Positions 40,361-49,038 of a DNA stretch of 64,000 bases are shown here, piece by piece. Position numbers and translations under genes: made by a program. How positions within the stretch are numbered: the stretch's first letter is position 1; every line of letters begins with the position of its first letter. This stretch comes from Candidatus Ozemobacteraceae bacterium (lineage in GTDB: Bacteria > Muiribacteriota > Ozemobacteria > Ozemobacterales > Ozemobacteraceae): positions 1-64,000 of the forward strand of contig DAOSOK010000027.1 of NCBI GenBank assembly GCA_035373905.1, read 5' to 3'. The notes under the pieces were generated by a model. It was not told the origin of the DNA, searched no databases, and worked only from the letters and a program-made list of their open reading frames with translations.

Positions 40361-41758
40361 ATGGCAGCGCCTCCCTCAAAATCCCTTCTTCGCGAAATCG
40401 TCGGACGGCTTCGCAATCGCAATTTCCGCTCCGGCCTCGAAATGTTCAAGACGCTCTTCGGCCCCGATCGTCCCCCAACGGGTGATTCCCTCGGCCAGAT
40501 TCTCGACGAGCTCAATCCCCAGGAATTCCCCGAGCAGGCCTTCGAGGTCATGTCGCTCGCCTGCTCCTGGGTCCCGGATGACAAGGATTTCACGACGGTC
40601 TTCGAGAATATCCGGAAGACCTACTACGACAAGCTCGTCACCAAAGCCAGCCTCGCCTTCCAGAACGCGAAACAGAAGGCGAAGAGTTTTGCCGAGCGCA
40701 GTCAGGCCGTCGACTCGATCGCCCGCATCAGACTCGAAGAAGAAAACAAGCGCACCATCGAAGAGATGCTGGAAGCGTGCCGCATGGATTTCGAAAAGGC
40801 CGTCAGCCTGCTGCCCGATTCCATCGCGGCGTATTACGGCCTTTTGCGGTTCTACAAACAGATGGAGAACGAGGAAAAAACGGCCGAGCTCCGGCAGATC
40901 GTCCGAAAGATCGAGACGACAGGCCGGCTTCACGACATCGTCGAGAAGGAAACGTTCTCCCTTCCGCCCATGGAACCGATCGAGATGCCGTCGACGCCGC
41001 AGCTCAGTCCCGAACAGGAACTTCAGCACATCGAAGCCATCTATAACGACCGAGACTTCGATTCCGCGCTGACGGCCGTCGAGCGGCTTCTCATCCAGGA
41101 GCCCTCCCTGCTGCCGGCCCTCCAGTTGAAAATCCGCATCTTGGTCGCCAAACGGCAGTTTCACCCGGCGAAAGCCACGCTGAAGCACGCGTTCGAGGTC
41201 GACCCCGTGAACGAGACGACCCGGAAAATCCAGGTCGATTTTCTCGAGACCAAGCTCAAGACGCTCTCACGCATCGCCGACGTGTTCATCACCAAAGCCC
41301 TCAGGCTCGGCCCATCGCTCGGCCGCGAGTATTTCCGGAAAGCGTGCAAACTGCTCGAACAGGCGGTTGTGATCGCCCCCGACGAGCTGTCGCTCCTCGA
41401 TCAGCTGTATACCTGTTACATGTATCTCGAAGACGAGCAGCGGGCCGCGATCGTCAGACGCGACATCGCCCTGATCAACCCCAACTACGTCACGACGATC
41501 GCCCGGCTCAGAAAATCCTCGCTCTGTTTCCTGGCCGGGTATGCCTACGACGAAGCCCCCGAATCTCTCGAACCGTTCAGGCGCGTCCGCAGGAACCTCC
41601 TCCGGACACTGGCCGGCCGCCTTCTCGTCACCTGGTACATCCGGCTCTCCCCGGTTCTCGTCGACACCGCGCGCCGCTTTCACATTCCGAAGGCGCTGTT
41701 CCGAGTGCTTCTGTTTCCCCTTCTGGAAACGGCCCGCAGGCTTGCCCGGACGCCATGA
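40361..41758 (+). CDS. TPR-like helical repeat protein
   Basis: 465 residues, no signal peptide. Helical repeats with TPR-like spacing are seen at LEACRMDFEKAVSLLPDSIA, then AYYGLLRFYKQMENEEKTAE; in the second half at HIEAIYNDRDFDSALTAVER and FRKACKLLEQAVVIAPDELS. The C-terminal 60 residues are amphipathic/hydrophobic (LLVTWYIRLSPVLVDTARRF, LFRVLLFPLLETARRLA) and may attach to membrane or partner. It is the first gene of a tightly coupled trio: the stop overlaps the next ATG (ATGA at 41755-41758). Specific function unknown; scaffolding is inferred. Confidence 0.72.
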   Translation: MAAPPSKSLLREIVGRLRNRNFRSGLEMFKTLFGPDRPPTGDSLGQILDELNPQEFPEQAFEVMSLACSWVPDDKDFTTVFENIRKTYYDKLVTKASLAFQNAKQKAKSFAERSQAVDSIARIRLEEENKRTIEEMLEACRMDFEKAVSLLPDSIAAYYGLLRFYKQMENEEKTAELRQIVRKIETTGRLHDIVEKETFSLPPMEPIEMPSTPQLSPEQELQHIEAIYNDRDFDSALTAVERLLIQEPSLLPALQLKIRILVAKRQFHPAKATLKHAFEVDPVNETTRKIQVDFLETKLKTLSRIADVFITKALRLGPSLGREYFRKACKLLEQAVVIAPDELSLLDQLYTCYMYLEDEQRAAIVRRDIALINPNYVTTIARLRKSSLCFLAGYAYDEAPESLEPFRRVRRNLLRTLAGRLLVTWYIRLSPVLVDTARRFHIPKALFRVLLFPLLETARRLARTP

Positions 41759-42765
41759 CCGGCATCCTCCCGTTCCCGTCCGACGCCTACGGCATCACCT
41801 CGTCGATACCGATCGAGGTGCCGCTCGCCGCGGGCCGCCGTGTGCTCGACCTGAACAATCGGTTCGTGCTAGCGGCGGGGGCCCTCGAGTATGTCCGCAA
41901 GGCCGAAACCGCCGGCTATCCCAGGACCTGCTGCGCCTGGATTCGCGGTTTGTATGGGTTCATCAGAACGGCCGGCGTCAGGCGCGTCATCTTCGTCACG
42001 GGCGGCGACTGTTCCAACACGCACGCAATGATGGAAACGCTCGGCGAGGAGCTCGACGAGCTGCAGACGTTCGCCTACCCGCCCGCCCGCGACCGGACCG
42101 GGCTGTCGAACGAAATCGACAGGTTCTGCGGAGCATTCGGCGTTTCCCGTGGGGCGGCCGAGGAGGTGGGGATGCGCCTGGCCCCGATCAGGGCATCTCT
42201 CGCTGAACTGGACCGCATGACGTGGGAGGACGGCCTCGTGACAGGGGAGGAAAACTTCCAGTGGCTGGTTTCCTCGTCGGATTTCGATGGAGACCCGGCA
42301 CTCTTCGCGATGCGACTCGAAACGTTTCTGAACCAGGCTAAGCGCCGCTCTCCGCTTCCCGCCGGACCTCGGCTCGGCGTGCTCGGCGTGCCGCCCATCC
42401 AATCCGACCTGCTCGCTTTCGCCGAGAAGCTCGGCGCGAGAATCGTCTTCAACGAAATTCCCCGCCAGTTCGCCCTGATGGGCCCGGCAACCGATCTCGC
42501 CACGCGGTATCTCGAATTCACCTATCCGTACGGCGCCCAGCCGCGGATGGAGGATATCGCCGCCGAAACGGCACGCAGGCGGATCGACGGGTTGATTCAT
42601 TACACGCAGGCTTTCTGCCACAGGCAGATCCATGATATCCTGCTGCGACGGAAGCTCGGCATCCCGATTCTCACGATCGAAGGCGATGCCCCGGGCCCCT
42701 GCGATGCCCGAACCCGTCTGCGCGTCGAGAGCTTCATAGAAATCCTTCAGGAACGGCGTTCATGA
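41755..42765 (+). CDS. 2-hydroxyacyl-CoA dehydratase family (HgdB-like) protein
   Basis: 336 residues. Cys positions typical of the [4Fe-4S]-bearing subunits are visible: TCCAWIRGLYG near residue 58, VTGGDCSNTHAMME near 82 and HYTQAFCHRQIHD near 285. The C-terminal IPILTIEGDAPG and TRLRVESFIEIL are diagnostic of the HgdB/FldB/BcrB family. In fermenters these dehydrate 2-hydroxyacyl-CoA with an ATP-driven activator. Here there is only one such subunit and no activator in the window, so it could instead belong to the double-cubane-cluster protein branch. It is fused by 4-nt overlaps to both neighbours (TPR and SpoIID genes). Confidence 0.78.
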   Translation: MTGILPFPSDAYGITSSIPIEVPLAAGRRVLDLNNRFVLAAGALEYVRKAETAGYPRTCCAWIRGLYGFIRTAGVRRVIFVTGGDCSNTHAMMETLGEELDELQTFAYPPARDRTGLSNEIDRFCGAFGVSRGAAEEVGMRLAPIRASLAELDRMTWEDGLVTGEENFQWLVSSSDFDGDPALFAMRLETFLNQAKRRSPLPAGPRLGVLGVPPIQSDLLAFAEKLGARIVFNEIPRQFALMGPATDLATRYLEFTYPYGAQPRMEDIAAETARRRIDGLIHYTQAFCHRQIHDILLRRKLGIPILTIEGDAPGPCDARTRLRVESFIEILQERRS

Positions 42766-44141
42766 TCAGAGCGTTATATAATCATAGATATACCATTATC
42801 GGTCTTTCGATTCTGGCGAGTTTCGCCGGAGGAGCCGCGTTCACCGGGTTCGCACAGACGTCGAACGCAAGCGCACCGAAAGCCGTCTTCTCCGCGGACA
42901 ATCCCCCCACCGACGATACGTATCTGAGCATAGGGCTCTTCGAGCGGCGTGATATGACCACCCTCCGCATCCAGGCGATGCTGGGCGACTGGAAGATGCG
43001 GCTTCTTCCGCGCCCCGTCGCGAGCGGCTCCGAACCGATTTTGTCCGAAGAGGTAGTCGAGCCGATTCCCGAGGGTGAGGACATCACCATTCTTCTGACG
43101 GGCAAGGGAATCACGGTCAATACATCATCCGGCAAGGAGCTGGCCGAAGGCTACACGCGATGCGATCTCGATGGAGGCGCCACCCTGCTCGTGGAAACGT
43201 CGAACCGTCCGCCGATCATCCTCGCCGGACCGATCGGCATCACCTGCCACGAAAAAACGCTTTCCTTCATTCACCGCGTTTCCCTCGGAAGATACCTGAC
43301 ATCGATCGTATCAGACCTCACGCCGTCTTCCGAACCCGAGGCGATCAAGGCGGCGGTCATCGCGGCCCGTTCCCAGGTCGTCCGCAAGCTCCTGGAAAAC
43401 CGGCACGCGACTGATTCGTTCGACCTGTGCGACGCCTCCCACTGCGCGCCGTTCACAGGTGAAGCCCATGCCCGGGAGCTGGTTGCGCTCGCCACGAAGC
43501 TGACGGCCAACGAACTCATGGTCCACGCGGGAAAGCCGATCAACGCCAGGATGCAGCACACCTGCGGTGGCAAAGTGTCGAGTATGAAGGATGTATTCGG
43601 CATCGACGACCCCAACCACGTGGCGCTCGACGACAAGCTCGATCCCAAGGGCTCGGAAAACTGCTTCCACAGCCCGGCCTTCAACTGGATCAGGGATTTC
43701 ACCCTGGGAGAAATTGCCGACTTTCTCTCGATGACCTATTCAGCGGGGACCGAGCGTATCTTTCTCCGGTGGGAGCCCGCGAAAGTCGACGCCGCCGGCC
43801 GCATCACAGAAATTCTTCTTCAGGGGAGTCGCACGAAGAAACTCCGGGGAACTGTCTTTCTGAACGATGTGTACGATTACCTGGGCCCGAACTCGATCCG
43901 GAGCATGAAATTCACGGCCGAGCCGATGCGTCGGGCGATCGTCTATCGCGGCCAGGGAAGCGGCGACGGCGTCGGCATGTGCCTGTACGGCGCCGACGGG
44001 CTCGCGCGCAAGGGATACGACGCATACCGCATCCTGCAGTTCTATTACCGCAACGTCGAGTTCAGAAAGAACGGCGTGTTGATCGAGGTTCCGCCGCCCA
44101 TCTCCTCCGGAACGCCCCGCCAGACAGGACGGCAACCCTGA
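42762..44141 (+). CDS. SpoIID/LytB-domain exported protein
   Basis: 459 residues. An N-terminal signal anchor (TIIGLSILASFAGGAAFTGF) is followed by a polar region and then the SpoIID domain. There, the conserved LGRYLTSIVSDLTPSSEPEA, IKAAVIAARSQVVRKLLE, HTCGGKVSSMKDVF and the C-terminal GDGVGMCLYGADGLARKGYD are all present. Such domains are lytic transglycosylases acting on denuded glycan strands, or amidase regulators, in the envelope. In a genome without evident sporulation genes it is better seen as a cell-wall remodelling protein. It is the last gene of the TPR/HgdB-like/SpoIID trio. Confidence 0.85.
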   Translation: MIRALYNHRYTIIGLSILASFAGGAAFTGFAQTSNASAPKAVFSADNPPTDDTYLSIGLFERRDMTTLRIQAMLGDWKMRLLPRPVASGSEPILSEEVVEPIPEGEDITILLTGKGITVNTSSGKELAEGYTRCDLDGGATLLVETSNRPPIILAGPIGITCHEKTLSFIHRVSLGRYLTSIVSDLTPSSEPEAIKAAVIAARSQVVRKLLENRHATDSFDLCDASHCAPFTGEAHARELVALATKLTANELMVHAGKPINARMQHTCGGKVSSMKDVFGIDDPNHVALDDKLDPKGSENCFHSPAFNWIRDFTLGEIADFLSMTYSAGTERIFLRWEPAKVDAAGRITEILLQGSRTKKLRGTVFLNDVYDYLGPNSIRSMKFTAEPMRRAIVYRGQGSGDGVGMCLYGADGLARKGYDAYRILQFYYRNVEFRKNGVLIEVPPPISSGTPRQTGRQP

Positions 44142-44319
44142 TCAAACGGGCCTGCGATCACAGGTCGACGGTAATTTCGTAACTCAGGATCATCGTCAGC
44201 ACCGTGGCGAGCATCAGCGGCATGCCGGTCATGAGAAACCTCCACGTCTTTTTTCCAGATATCGGCATATCCGGGAAATCCGCGAGTGATTTCCGCTCGA
44301 TACGGCCAATGTCGCATTC

Positions 44320-44383
44320 CCGTTCGTGGTGAGCCTGCCGAAGGACGAGAGGTTTTCACCCCTTTCGGCAAGCTCGGGCCAGA
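44320..44383. repeat. REP-like intergenic repeat, copy 4
   Basis: CGTTCGTGGTGAGCCTGCCG, then CCCCTTTCGGCAAGCTCGGG, the same paired layout as the other copies. It occupies the middle of the 346-bp gap between the SpoIID gene and cutA. Confidence 0.6.
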
Positions 44384-44438
44384 CATCGACAAAACGGTTG
44401 GTTGTCGTTCTGCAGTGGGCAATGATAAACGGGCGCCG

Positions 44439-44467
44439 TTGACACGCCGATTCCCCGCCGCTAGAAT
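44439..44467 (+). promoter_or_regulatory. Sigma-70-type promoter of cutA
   Basis: TTGACA (44439-44444), 17-nt spacer, TAGAAT (44462-44467), 20 bp before the cutA ATG. Among the best-matching promoters in the window. Confidence 0.7.
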
Positions 44468-44487
44468 GGCACAAAAAGGTGGGCAAC

Positions 44488-44820
44488 ATGGACAAGAGAC
44501 TGATTCTGGTTACCGTTCCGAACCGCGACGTCGCCGAACGCATCACGAGCGCCCTGCTTTCCGAGCGGCTCGTGGCCTGCGTCAGCATCGTTCCCGGCAT
44601 CGAGTCGCACTACATCTGGGAAGGCCGCACCGAGACGAGCACCGAGCTGCTGCTGATGATGAAGACCCGCATCGACCTGTTCGACGCTGTCCGCGACAGG
44701 GTCGTTTCCCTGCACCCCTACCAGGTGCCCGAGATCGTCGCCCTTCCGATCGACCGCGGCTCGCTCCCGTATCTCCAGTGGATCGACGACGTCGTCGGTC
44801 CGCCGCGGGGCGATCGCTGA
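44488..44820 (+). CDS. cutA: Divalent cation tolerance protein CutA
   Basis: 110 residues, family length. LLSERLVACVSIVPGIESHY, IWEGRTETSTELLLMMKTR and HPYQVPEIVALPI are the conserved CutA1 strands. The protein is a trimeric, PII-like cytoplasmic protein linked to copper tolerance, though its true role is debated. The ATG at 44488 follows AAGGTGG; an in-frame GTG at 44479 overlaps that site. It is 24 bp upstream of the helicase gene and probably co-transcribed with it. Confidence 0.94.
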   Translation: MDKRLILVTVPNRDVAERITSALLSERLVACVSIVPGIESHYIWEGRTETSTELLLMMKTRIDLFDAVRDRVVSLHPYQVPEIVALPIDRGSLPYLQWIDDVVGPPRGDR

Positions 44821-44844
44821 TCTGAACTCTGAAAAGGCAGGCTG

Positions 44845-46839
44845 ATGGCCCGGGAATACATCCTCAGGAACACGCCGGGCGAGCCCCAGCCCGGACCCGC
44901 TCGTGCGTCGGGTATCGACTATGCCTCTGAACTGAACCCGGCCCAGCTCGAAGCGGTGATGACCCTGAACGGGCCCATCCTCTGCATCGCCGGGGCCGGC
45001 TCGGGAAAGACCCGCACGCTTGTCTACCGCGTCGCGCGGCTTGTCGAGACCGGCGTTCCTCCCGAATCGATCCTGCTTCTCACCTTTACGCGCAAGGCCG
45101 CGACCTCCATGCTCGACCGTGCCGCCGCGCTGGTCGGAAGCGGCACGCGCAGGATCGCGGGCGGCACCTACCACGCGTTCGCAAGCCAGGTGCTCCGGCG
45201 CCACGGGGCGGTTCTGGGCCTCACGCCGTCGTTCACCATCCTCGACGAAGGCGACGCCGCGGACATCATCAACCTCATGCGCGCCGAGCTTGGGGTGAAC
45301 ACCCGCGAAACGCGGTTCCCTCTCAAAGGCACCCTTCAGGACATGCGCTCGGCGGCGGTCAACCACGGAGTTAGTATAGCTGATGCTATAAAATCGAGAT
45401 ATCCTCAATTCGTCGAGCATACGGCGGAGATCGAACGGATTCTCGCAGACTACGATGCCTACAAACTCCGGCACCAGATGCTCGATTACGACGATCTCCT
45501 GATCTTCCTGCTCAGGCTGCTCGAGGAGCAGCCGGCCGCGCGCGACGCGCTCCGGGCAAGATACCGCCACATCATGGCCGACGAATACCAGGACACGAAC
45601 AAGCTTCAGGCGAACATCACCGTGCTGCTCGGCGGCGGCTCGCGCAACGTCATGGTCGTTGGGGACGACGCGCAGAGCATCTACTCGTTTCGCGGCGCCG
45701 ATGTCGGCAACATCCGGACGTTCCCGGAGCGGTTCCCGGACTGCCGCTTGATCCGCCTCGAGCGGAACTACCGCAGCACCGCCCCCCTGCTCGCCTCGAC
45801 GAACCGTCTGATGGAACATGCGAAGGAAGGGTTTGCCAAGCGTCTCTACACCGAACGTACGGGCGGCTTACAGCCCGTTCTCGCCGTCAGCTCCGACGAG
45901 GCCGAGCAGTCAGCGTTCGTTGCCCAGCGAATCCTGGAACTGCGCGAGGAGGGAATCCCGCTCGACCGCATCGCGGTGCTGTTCCGCTCGTCGTATCACG
46001 CGTTCCAGCTCGAGCTCGAGCTTCGGCGCAGGAACATCCCCTACGTCAAATGGGGCGGCTTCAAGTTTCTCGAAGCCGCCCACATCAAGGACCTTCTGTC
46101 GCACCTGCGAGTTCTGCAGAATCCCAATGACCGCGTCGCCTGGCTTCGCGTGCTCCAGCTGATCGAGGGCGTGGGCACGAAAACCGCCGGTGCGCTGTTC
46201 GAGCGGCTCAGCACGGCGTCCGATCCGCTCGACCTCGAATCGCTCACAGCCCCGTCGAAGGCACGCGAAGGCCTCGCCGCGGCAGCCCAAGCCCTTCGGC
46301 GCGCGCGAAAACTGGCTGATGGACCGCCGGTGCCGGTGGTCGAGGCAATCGCCGATTACTACGGCCCGATTCTCAAACGCCGGTTCGATGATTTCCCGAA
46401 GCGCCTCCGCGACCTCGATCAGCTCACGGTTCTGGCGGGAAAATACGCCGGCATCGGCGAGATGCTCTCGGAGATGGCGCTCGAACCGCCGAAGAACAGC
46501 ATCGACGAGATTCTGGCCTCCGATGATGACGACGAGGAACGCCTGATCCTCTCCACGATCCATTCCGCGAAAGGGCTCGAATGGCACACCGTGTTCGTCA
46601 TCTGGGCGATGGAGGGCCGCTTCCCCTCGTTCGGCGCTCTCAGAAACCCCTCTGATCTCGAAGAAGAGCGACGGCTGATGTACGTCGCCATGACCCGGGC
46701 GCAGGAACAGCTGTATCTTACCCACCCCGCCCTCGCCTGGGACCCCGCATCCGGCACCACCCTCTCCCAGCCGTCCCGCTTCCTCGCCGAGATCGGCCCC
46801 GACCTCCTCGACCGCTGGGAACTCCGATCGGCTCCTTGA
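44845..46839 (+). CDS. UvrD/PcrA-type ATP-dependent DNA helicase (short form)
   Basis: 664 residues, SF1A helicase. Motifs are in order: LNPAQLEAV (Q motif), AGAGSGKTRTLVYRVARL (Walker A), LTFTRKAATSM, MADEYQDTN (Walker B), VVGDDAQSIYSFRGA, LERNYRST, LSTIHSAKGLEWHTVFV and EERRLMYVAMTRAQEQLYL. It unwinds 3'-5' in repair or replication restart. It is shorter than UvrD (about 720) and lacks the Tudor-like C-terminal tail seen in PcrA. It also carries no nuclease domain, in contrast to AddA, even though a cluster of AddB-like nuclease modules lies elsewhere in the window. An AT-rich patch near 45370-45410 (SIADAIKSRYPQF) has rarer codons. Confidence 0.92.
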   Translation: MAREYILRNTPGEPQPGPARASGIDYASELNPAQLEAVMTLNGPILCIAGAGSGKTRTLVYRVARLVETGVPPESILLLTFTRKAATSMLDRAAALVGSGTRRIAGGTYHAFASQVLRRHGAVLGLTPSFTILDEGDAADIINLMRAELGVNTRETRFPLKGTLQDMRSAAVNHGVSIADAIKSRYPQFVEHTAEIERILADYDAYKLRHQMLDYDDLLIFLLRLLEEQPAARDALRARYRHIMADEYQDTNKLQANITVLLGGGSRNVMVVGDDAQSIYSFRGADVGNIRTFPERFPDCRLIRLERNYRSTAPLLASTNRLMEHAKEGFAKRLYTERTGGLQPVLAVSSDEAEQSAFVAQRILELREEGIPLDRIAVLFRSSYHAFQLELELRRRNIPYVKWGGFKFLEAAHIKDLLSHLRVLQNPNDRVAWLRVLQLIEGVGTKTAGALFERLSTASDPLDLESLTAPSKAREGLAAAAQALRRARKLADGPPVPVVEAIADYYGPILKRRFDDFPKRLRDLDQLTVLAGKYAGIGEMLSEMALEPPKNSIDEILASDDDDEERLILSTIHSAKGLEWHTVFVIWAMEGRFPSFGALRNPSDLEEERRLMYVAMTRAQEQLYLTHPALAWDPASGTTLSQPSRFLAEIGPDLLDRWELRSAP

Positions 46840-46950
46840 CACTCTCCACCCGGTTCTGATACTCTCGCTCCCGATATTCTGCCGGGGGAGAGCCGCCCAA
46901 ACATCCGCTCGAGAGTTCAGCGGAACGCCACCCGGGAAAAGAGCGAGCGT

Positions 46951-49038
46951 TTGATCCGTAATCTGACCATCCTGACCCTCGTTCTGAGCGCCATTCTCGG
47001 TGGTCTTCTGCTGAAAGACCACATGAGCATCCCGTCCCGCCATCTCGTCATTTTCTACACCTCGAACCTGCGCGGGCAGATCAACCCCTTCCAGGGCGAA
47101 GTATCGGATCGGGTCTACGAAAAAGCCGGCGGTCTCGCGTTTCTCCGGGCCCTGATCGACGATACGATGAAGACGTATCGCCTCGACCCGAAGAAAGCGC
47201 TTCTGCTCGACACCGGCGACAGCCTGTTCGGCTCGCCCGAAGCATCGCTGACGATGGGCGAAGTGCCGTTTGAAATGCTTCAGAAAGTCGGCTACGACGC
47301 CATCGCCGTCGGCAACCTCGAGTTCGAGTTCGGTCTCGACACCCTCCGACGCTTCATCAGCACGAACAAGCTCCCGATGCTCGCCTGCAACTATCGAGAT
47401 CTCGCCTCCCCGCTCGGCAACACGTTCTCCGGCGGCATACTCCTGGACAAAGACGGAACCCGCGTCGGCGTCATAGGTCTCGGCATGGTCGACCTCGCCC
47501 GGAACACACGCCAGGAAAACATCATGCAGATCGAGATCAGCGACATGCACGCGGCCGTCCAGAAGACCGCGGCATCGCTCAGGGCCCGGGGAGCAGAGCT
47601 GATCGTCCTCCTGTCGCACCAGCCAGGTCTAGACACCCGCCCCGACCTCGCCGAACTGTTTCCTGACGTCGACATCATCATCGGCGACCTGATCAGCGGC
47701 CAGATGACGGACCCGGGCCGGCGGCCCCTCGTCCTGCCCACCCCGCCGGCGCGCGGGGCAGGCGTCGGCATGGTGCGCATTCCGTATATCGGCTCGCAAT
47801 GGAACCTCGAGAAAGCCGTCCAGACGATTCTTCCCGTCGATGCGGCTCATATCTCCCCGAGCGCTGCGCTCGTCACGGAGATCGCCCGGGTCGAGGCGAA
47901 GGTCGACAGCCTGCTCGAGCAGGTCGTCGCGACGTCGGAAGGCAACTTCAAGCGCAACTTCAACGAAGAGTCCAGCATGGGCAATCTCATCACCGACTCG
48001 ATGCGCGCCGTCGCGAAAACCGATGTCGCGTTTCTCAACTCCGGCGCGATCAAGGCAGTGATTTCGTCCGGGTCGATCTCTCTTCGAGATCTCTATGACG
48101 CCCTGCCTTTCGAGAACACGATCGTGCGCACCGAACTCGCCGGCTGGCAGATCGAGAATCTCGTCGAGGAGGGGCTGAGCGGCCGCGGAAGCTTCGTCCA
48201 GACATCCGGTCTCACCTGCACCTGTTCGATGATGAACCCACCCGGATTCCGACTCGTACAGATCGCCGTCGGGGAGGAACCGCTCGACTCGGCACGCATG
48301 TACAGCGTCGCCGTCACCGATTTCATGCTCAACACCCCGCAGAACTGGCCCGAACTCCGCACCGGGAAAAACGTTCGGGCGTTCGGCCTGCTGCGTGAAA
48401 ACCTCAAACAGTATCTCGCTTCGATGTCCGTCATCGCCCCCTGCGTCGACCGGCGGTATATCGACGTCCCGGAAGGCGACGAAACCCTCCGGGTCCAGTC
48501 CCTCTCCATCGAGCTTGCGAATCTTTCCACCCCCGTGTCGAACGATGGAACGTATGACTCGCCGTATGGCCGCCTCGTTGCCGACGTCCTGCGCGTCGAG
48601 ACCGACTCGGACTTCGCCCTTATGCCCGTCACGGACATCCACAGCATGAACGACCCGCTCTCGGTGTTCACGCCCGCCCGTCTCACGGCGGACATGCCCC
48701 GCATCTGCGGCGTCAGCACGGTGAACATTCCCGGAACGACGCTCAGGCGCCTCATCGAACGGATGCTCGCGACCGGCGGCGTTCCTCTCTGTTTCGCCGG
48801 CTTTTCCATCGAGCTCAAAGATAATAAATTGTCGAAAATATTTCCCTGGCAGGGCGATTTCGACCCCCAGCGGAGCTACAAGGTGGCACTGCCGGCCGAT
48901 CTCCCCGAAAAACTCGGCGCCGTCGGCGGACTCGCGAGTCTGACGGCCTCGCCATTCAGCACCGATCTGCGCCGCACCTTCATGAACGGTGTCAGGAGGG
49001 TCGGTGGAAACATCGAACTTCGCCGTGCCGTTTTCTGA
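46951..49038 (+). CDS. 5'-nucleotidase-like protein with lost catalytic histidines and a second C-domain
   Basis: 695 residues from a TTG start. An N-terminal signal anchor (LTILTLVLSAILGGLLL) precedes a metallophosphatase-like domain. Compared with the intact homologue at 22249, the metal motifs are changed: TSNLRGQ for TNDxHG, GNLEFEFG for GNHDxDYG, and IIGDLISGQ for IGGHTxH; only LLDTGDSLFGS and LLSHQPG remain. A 5'-nucleotidase C-terminal domain follows (LNSGAIKAVISSGSISLRDL, LPFENTIVRTELAG), then an apparent second, weaker C-domain (DSPYGRLVADVLRVETDSDF, NIPGTTLRRLIERMLATGG). It is probably a binding or sensing protein rather than a phosphatase. The stop overlaps the following GGDEF gene by 35 nt, suggesting they act together. 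Confidence 0.75.
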   Translation: MIRNLTILTLVLSAILGGLLLKDHMSIPSRHLVIFYTSNLRGQINPFQGEVSDRVYEKAGGLAFLRALIDDTMKTYRLDPKKALLLDTGDSLFGSPEASLTMGEVPFEMLQKVGYDAIAVGNLEFEFGLDTLRRFISTNKLPMLACNYRDLASPLGNTFSGGILLDKDGTRVGVIGLGMVDLARNTRQENIMQIEISDMHAAVQKTAASLRARGAELIVLLSHQPGLDTRPDLAELFPDVDIIIGDLISGQMTDPGRRPLVLPTPPARGAGVGMVRIPYIGSQWNLEKAVQTILPVDAAHISPSAALVTEIARVEAKVDSLLEQVVATSEGNFKRNFNEESSMGNLITDSMRAVAKTDVAFLNSGAIKAVISSGSISLRDLYDALPFENTIVRTELAGWQIENLVEEGLSGRGSFVQTSGLTCTCSMMNPPGFRLVQIAVGEEPLDSARMYSVAVTDFMLNTPQNWPELRTGKNVRAFGLLRENLKQYLASMSVIAPCVDRRYIDVPEGDETLRVQSLSIELANLSTPVSNDGTYDSPYGRLVADVLRVETDSDFALMPVTDIHSMNDPLSVFTPARLTADMPRICGVSTVNIPGTTLRRLIERMLATGGVPLCFAGFSIELKDNKLSKIFPWQGDFDPQRSYKVALPADLPEKLGAVGGLASLTASPFSTDLRRTFMNGVRRVGGNIELRRAVF

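Noticed and set aside
31005..44141. SpoIIE and SpoIID as evidence of endospore formation
   Set aside because: Both domains are common in non-sporulating bacteria; no other sporulation genes are nearby.
48989..49003. GTG at 48989 as start of the GGDEF gene
   Set aside because: The GGAGG sits inside this stretch and is better placed for the GTG at 49004; both remain possible.
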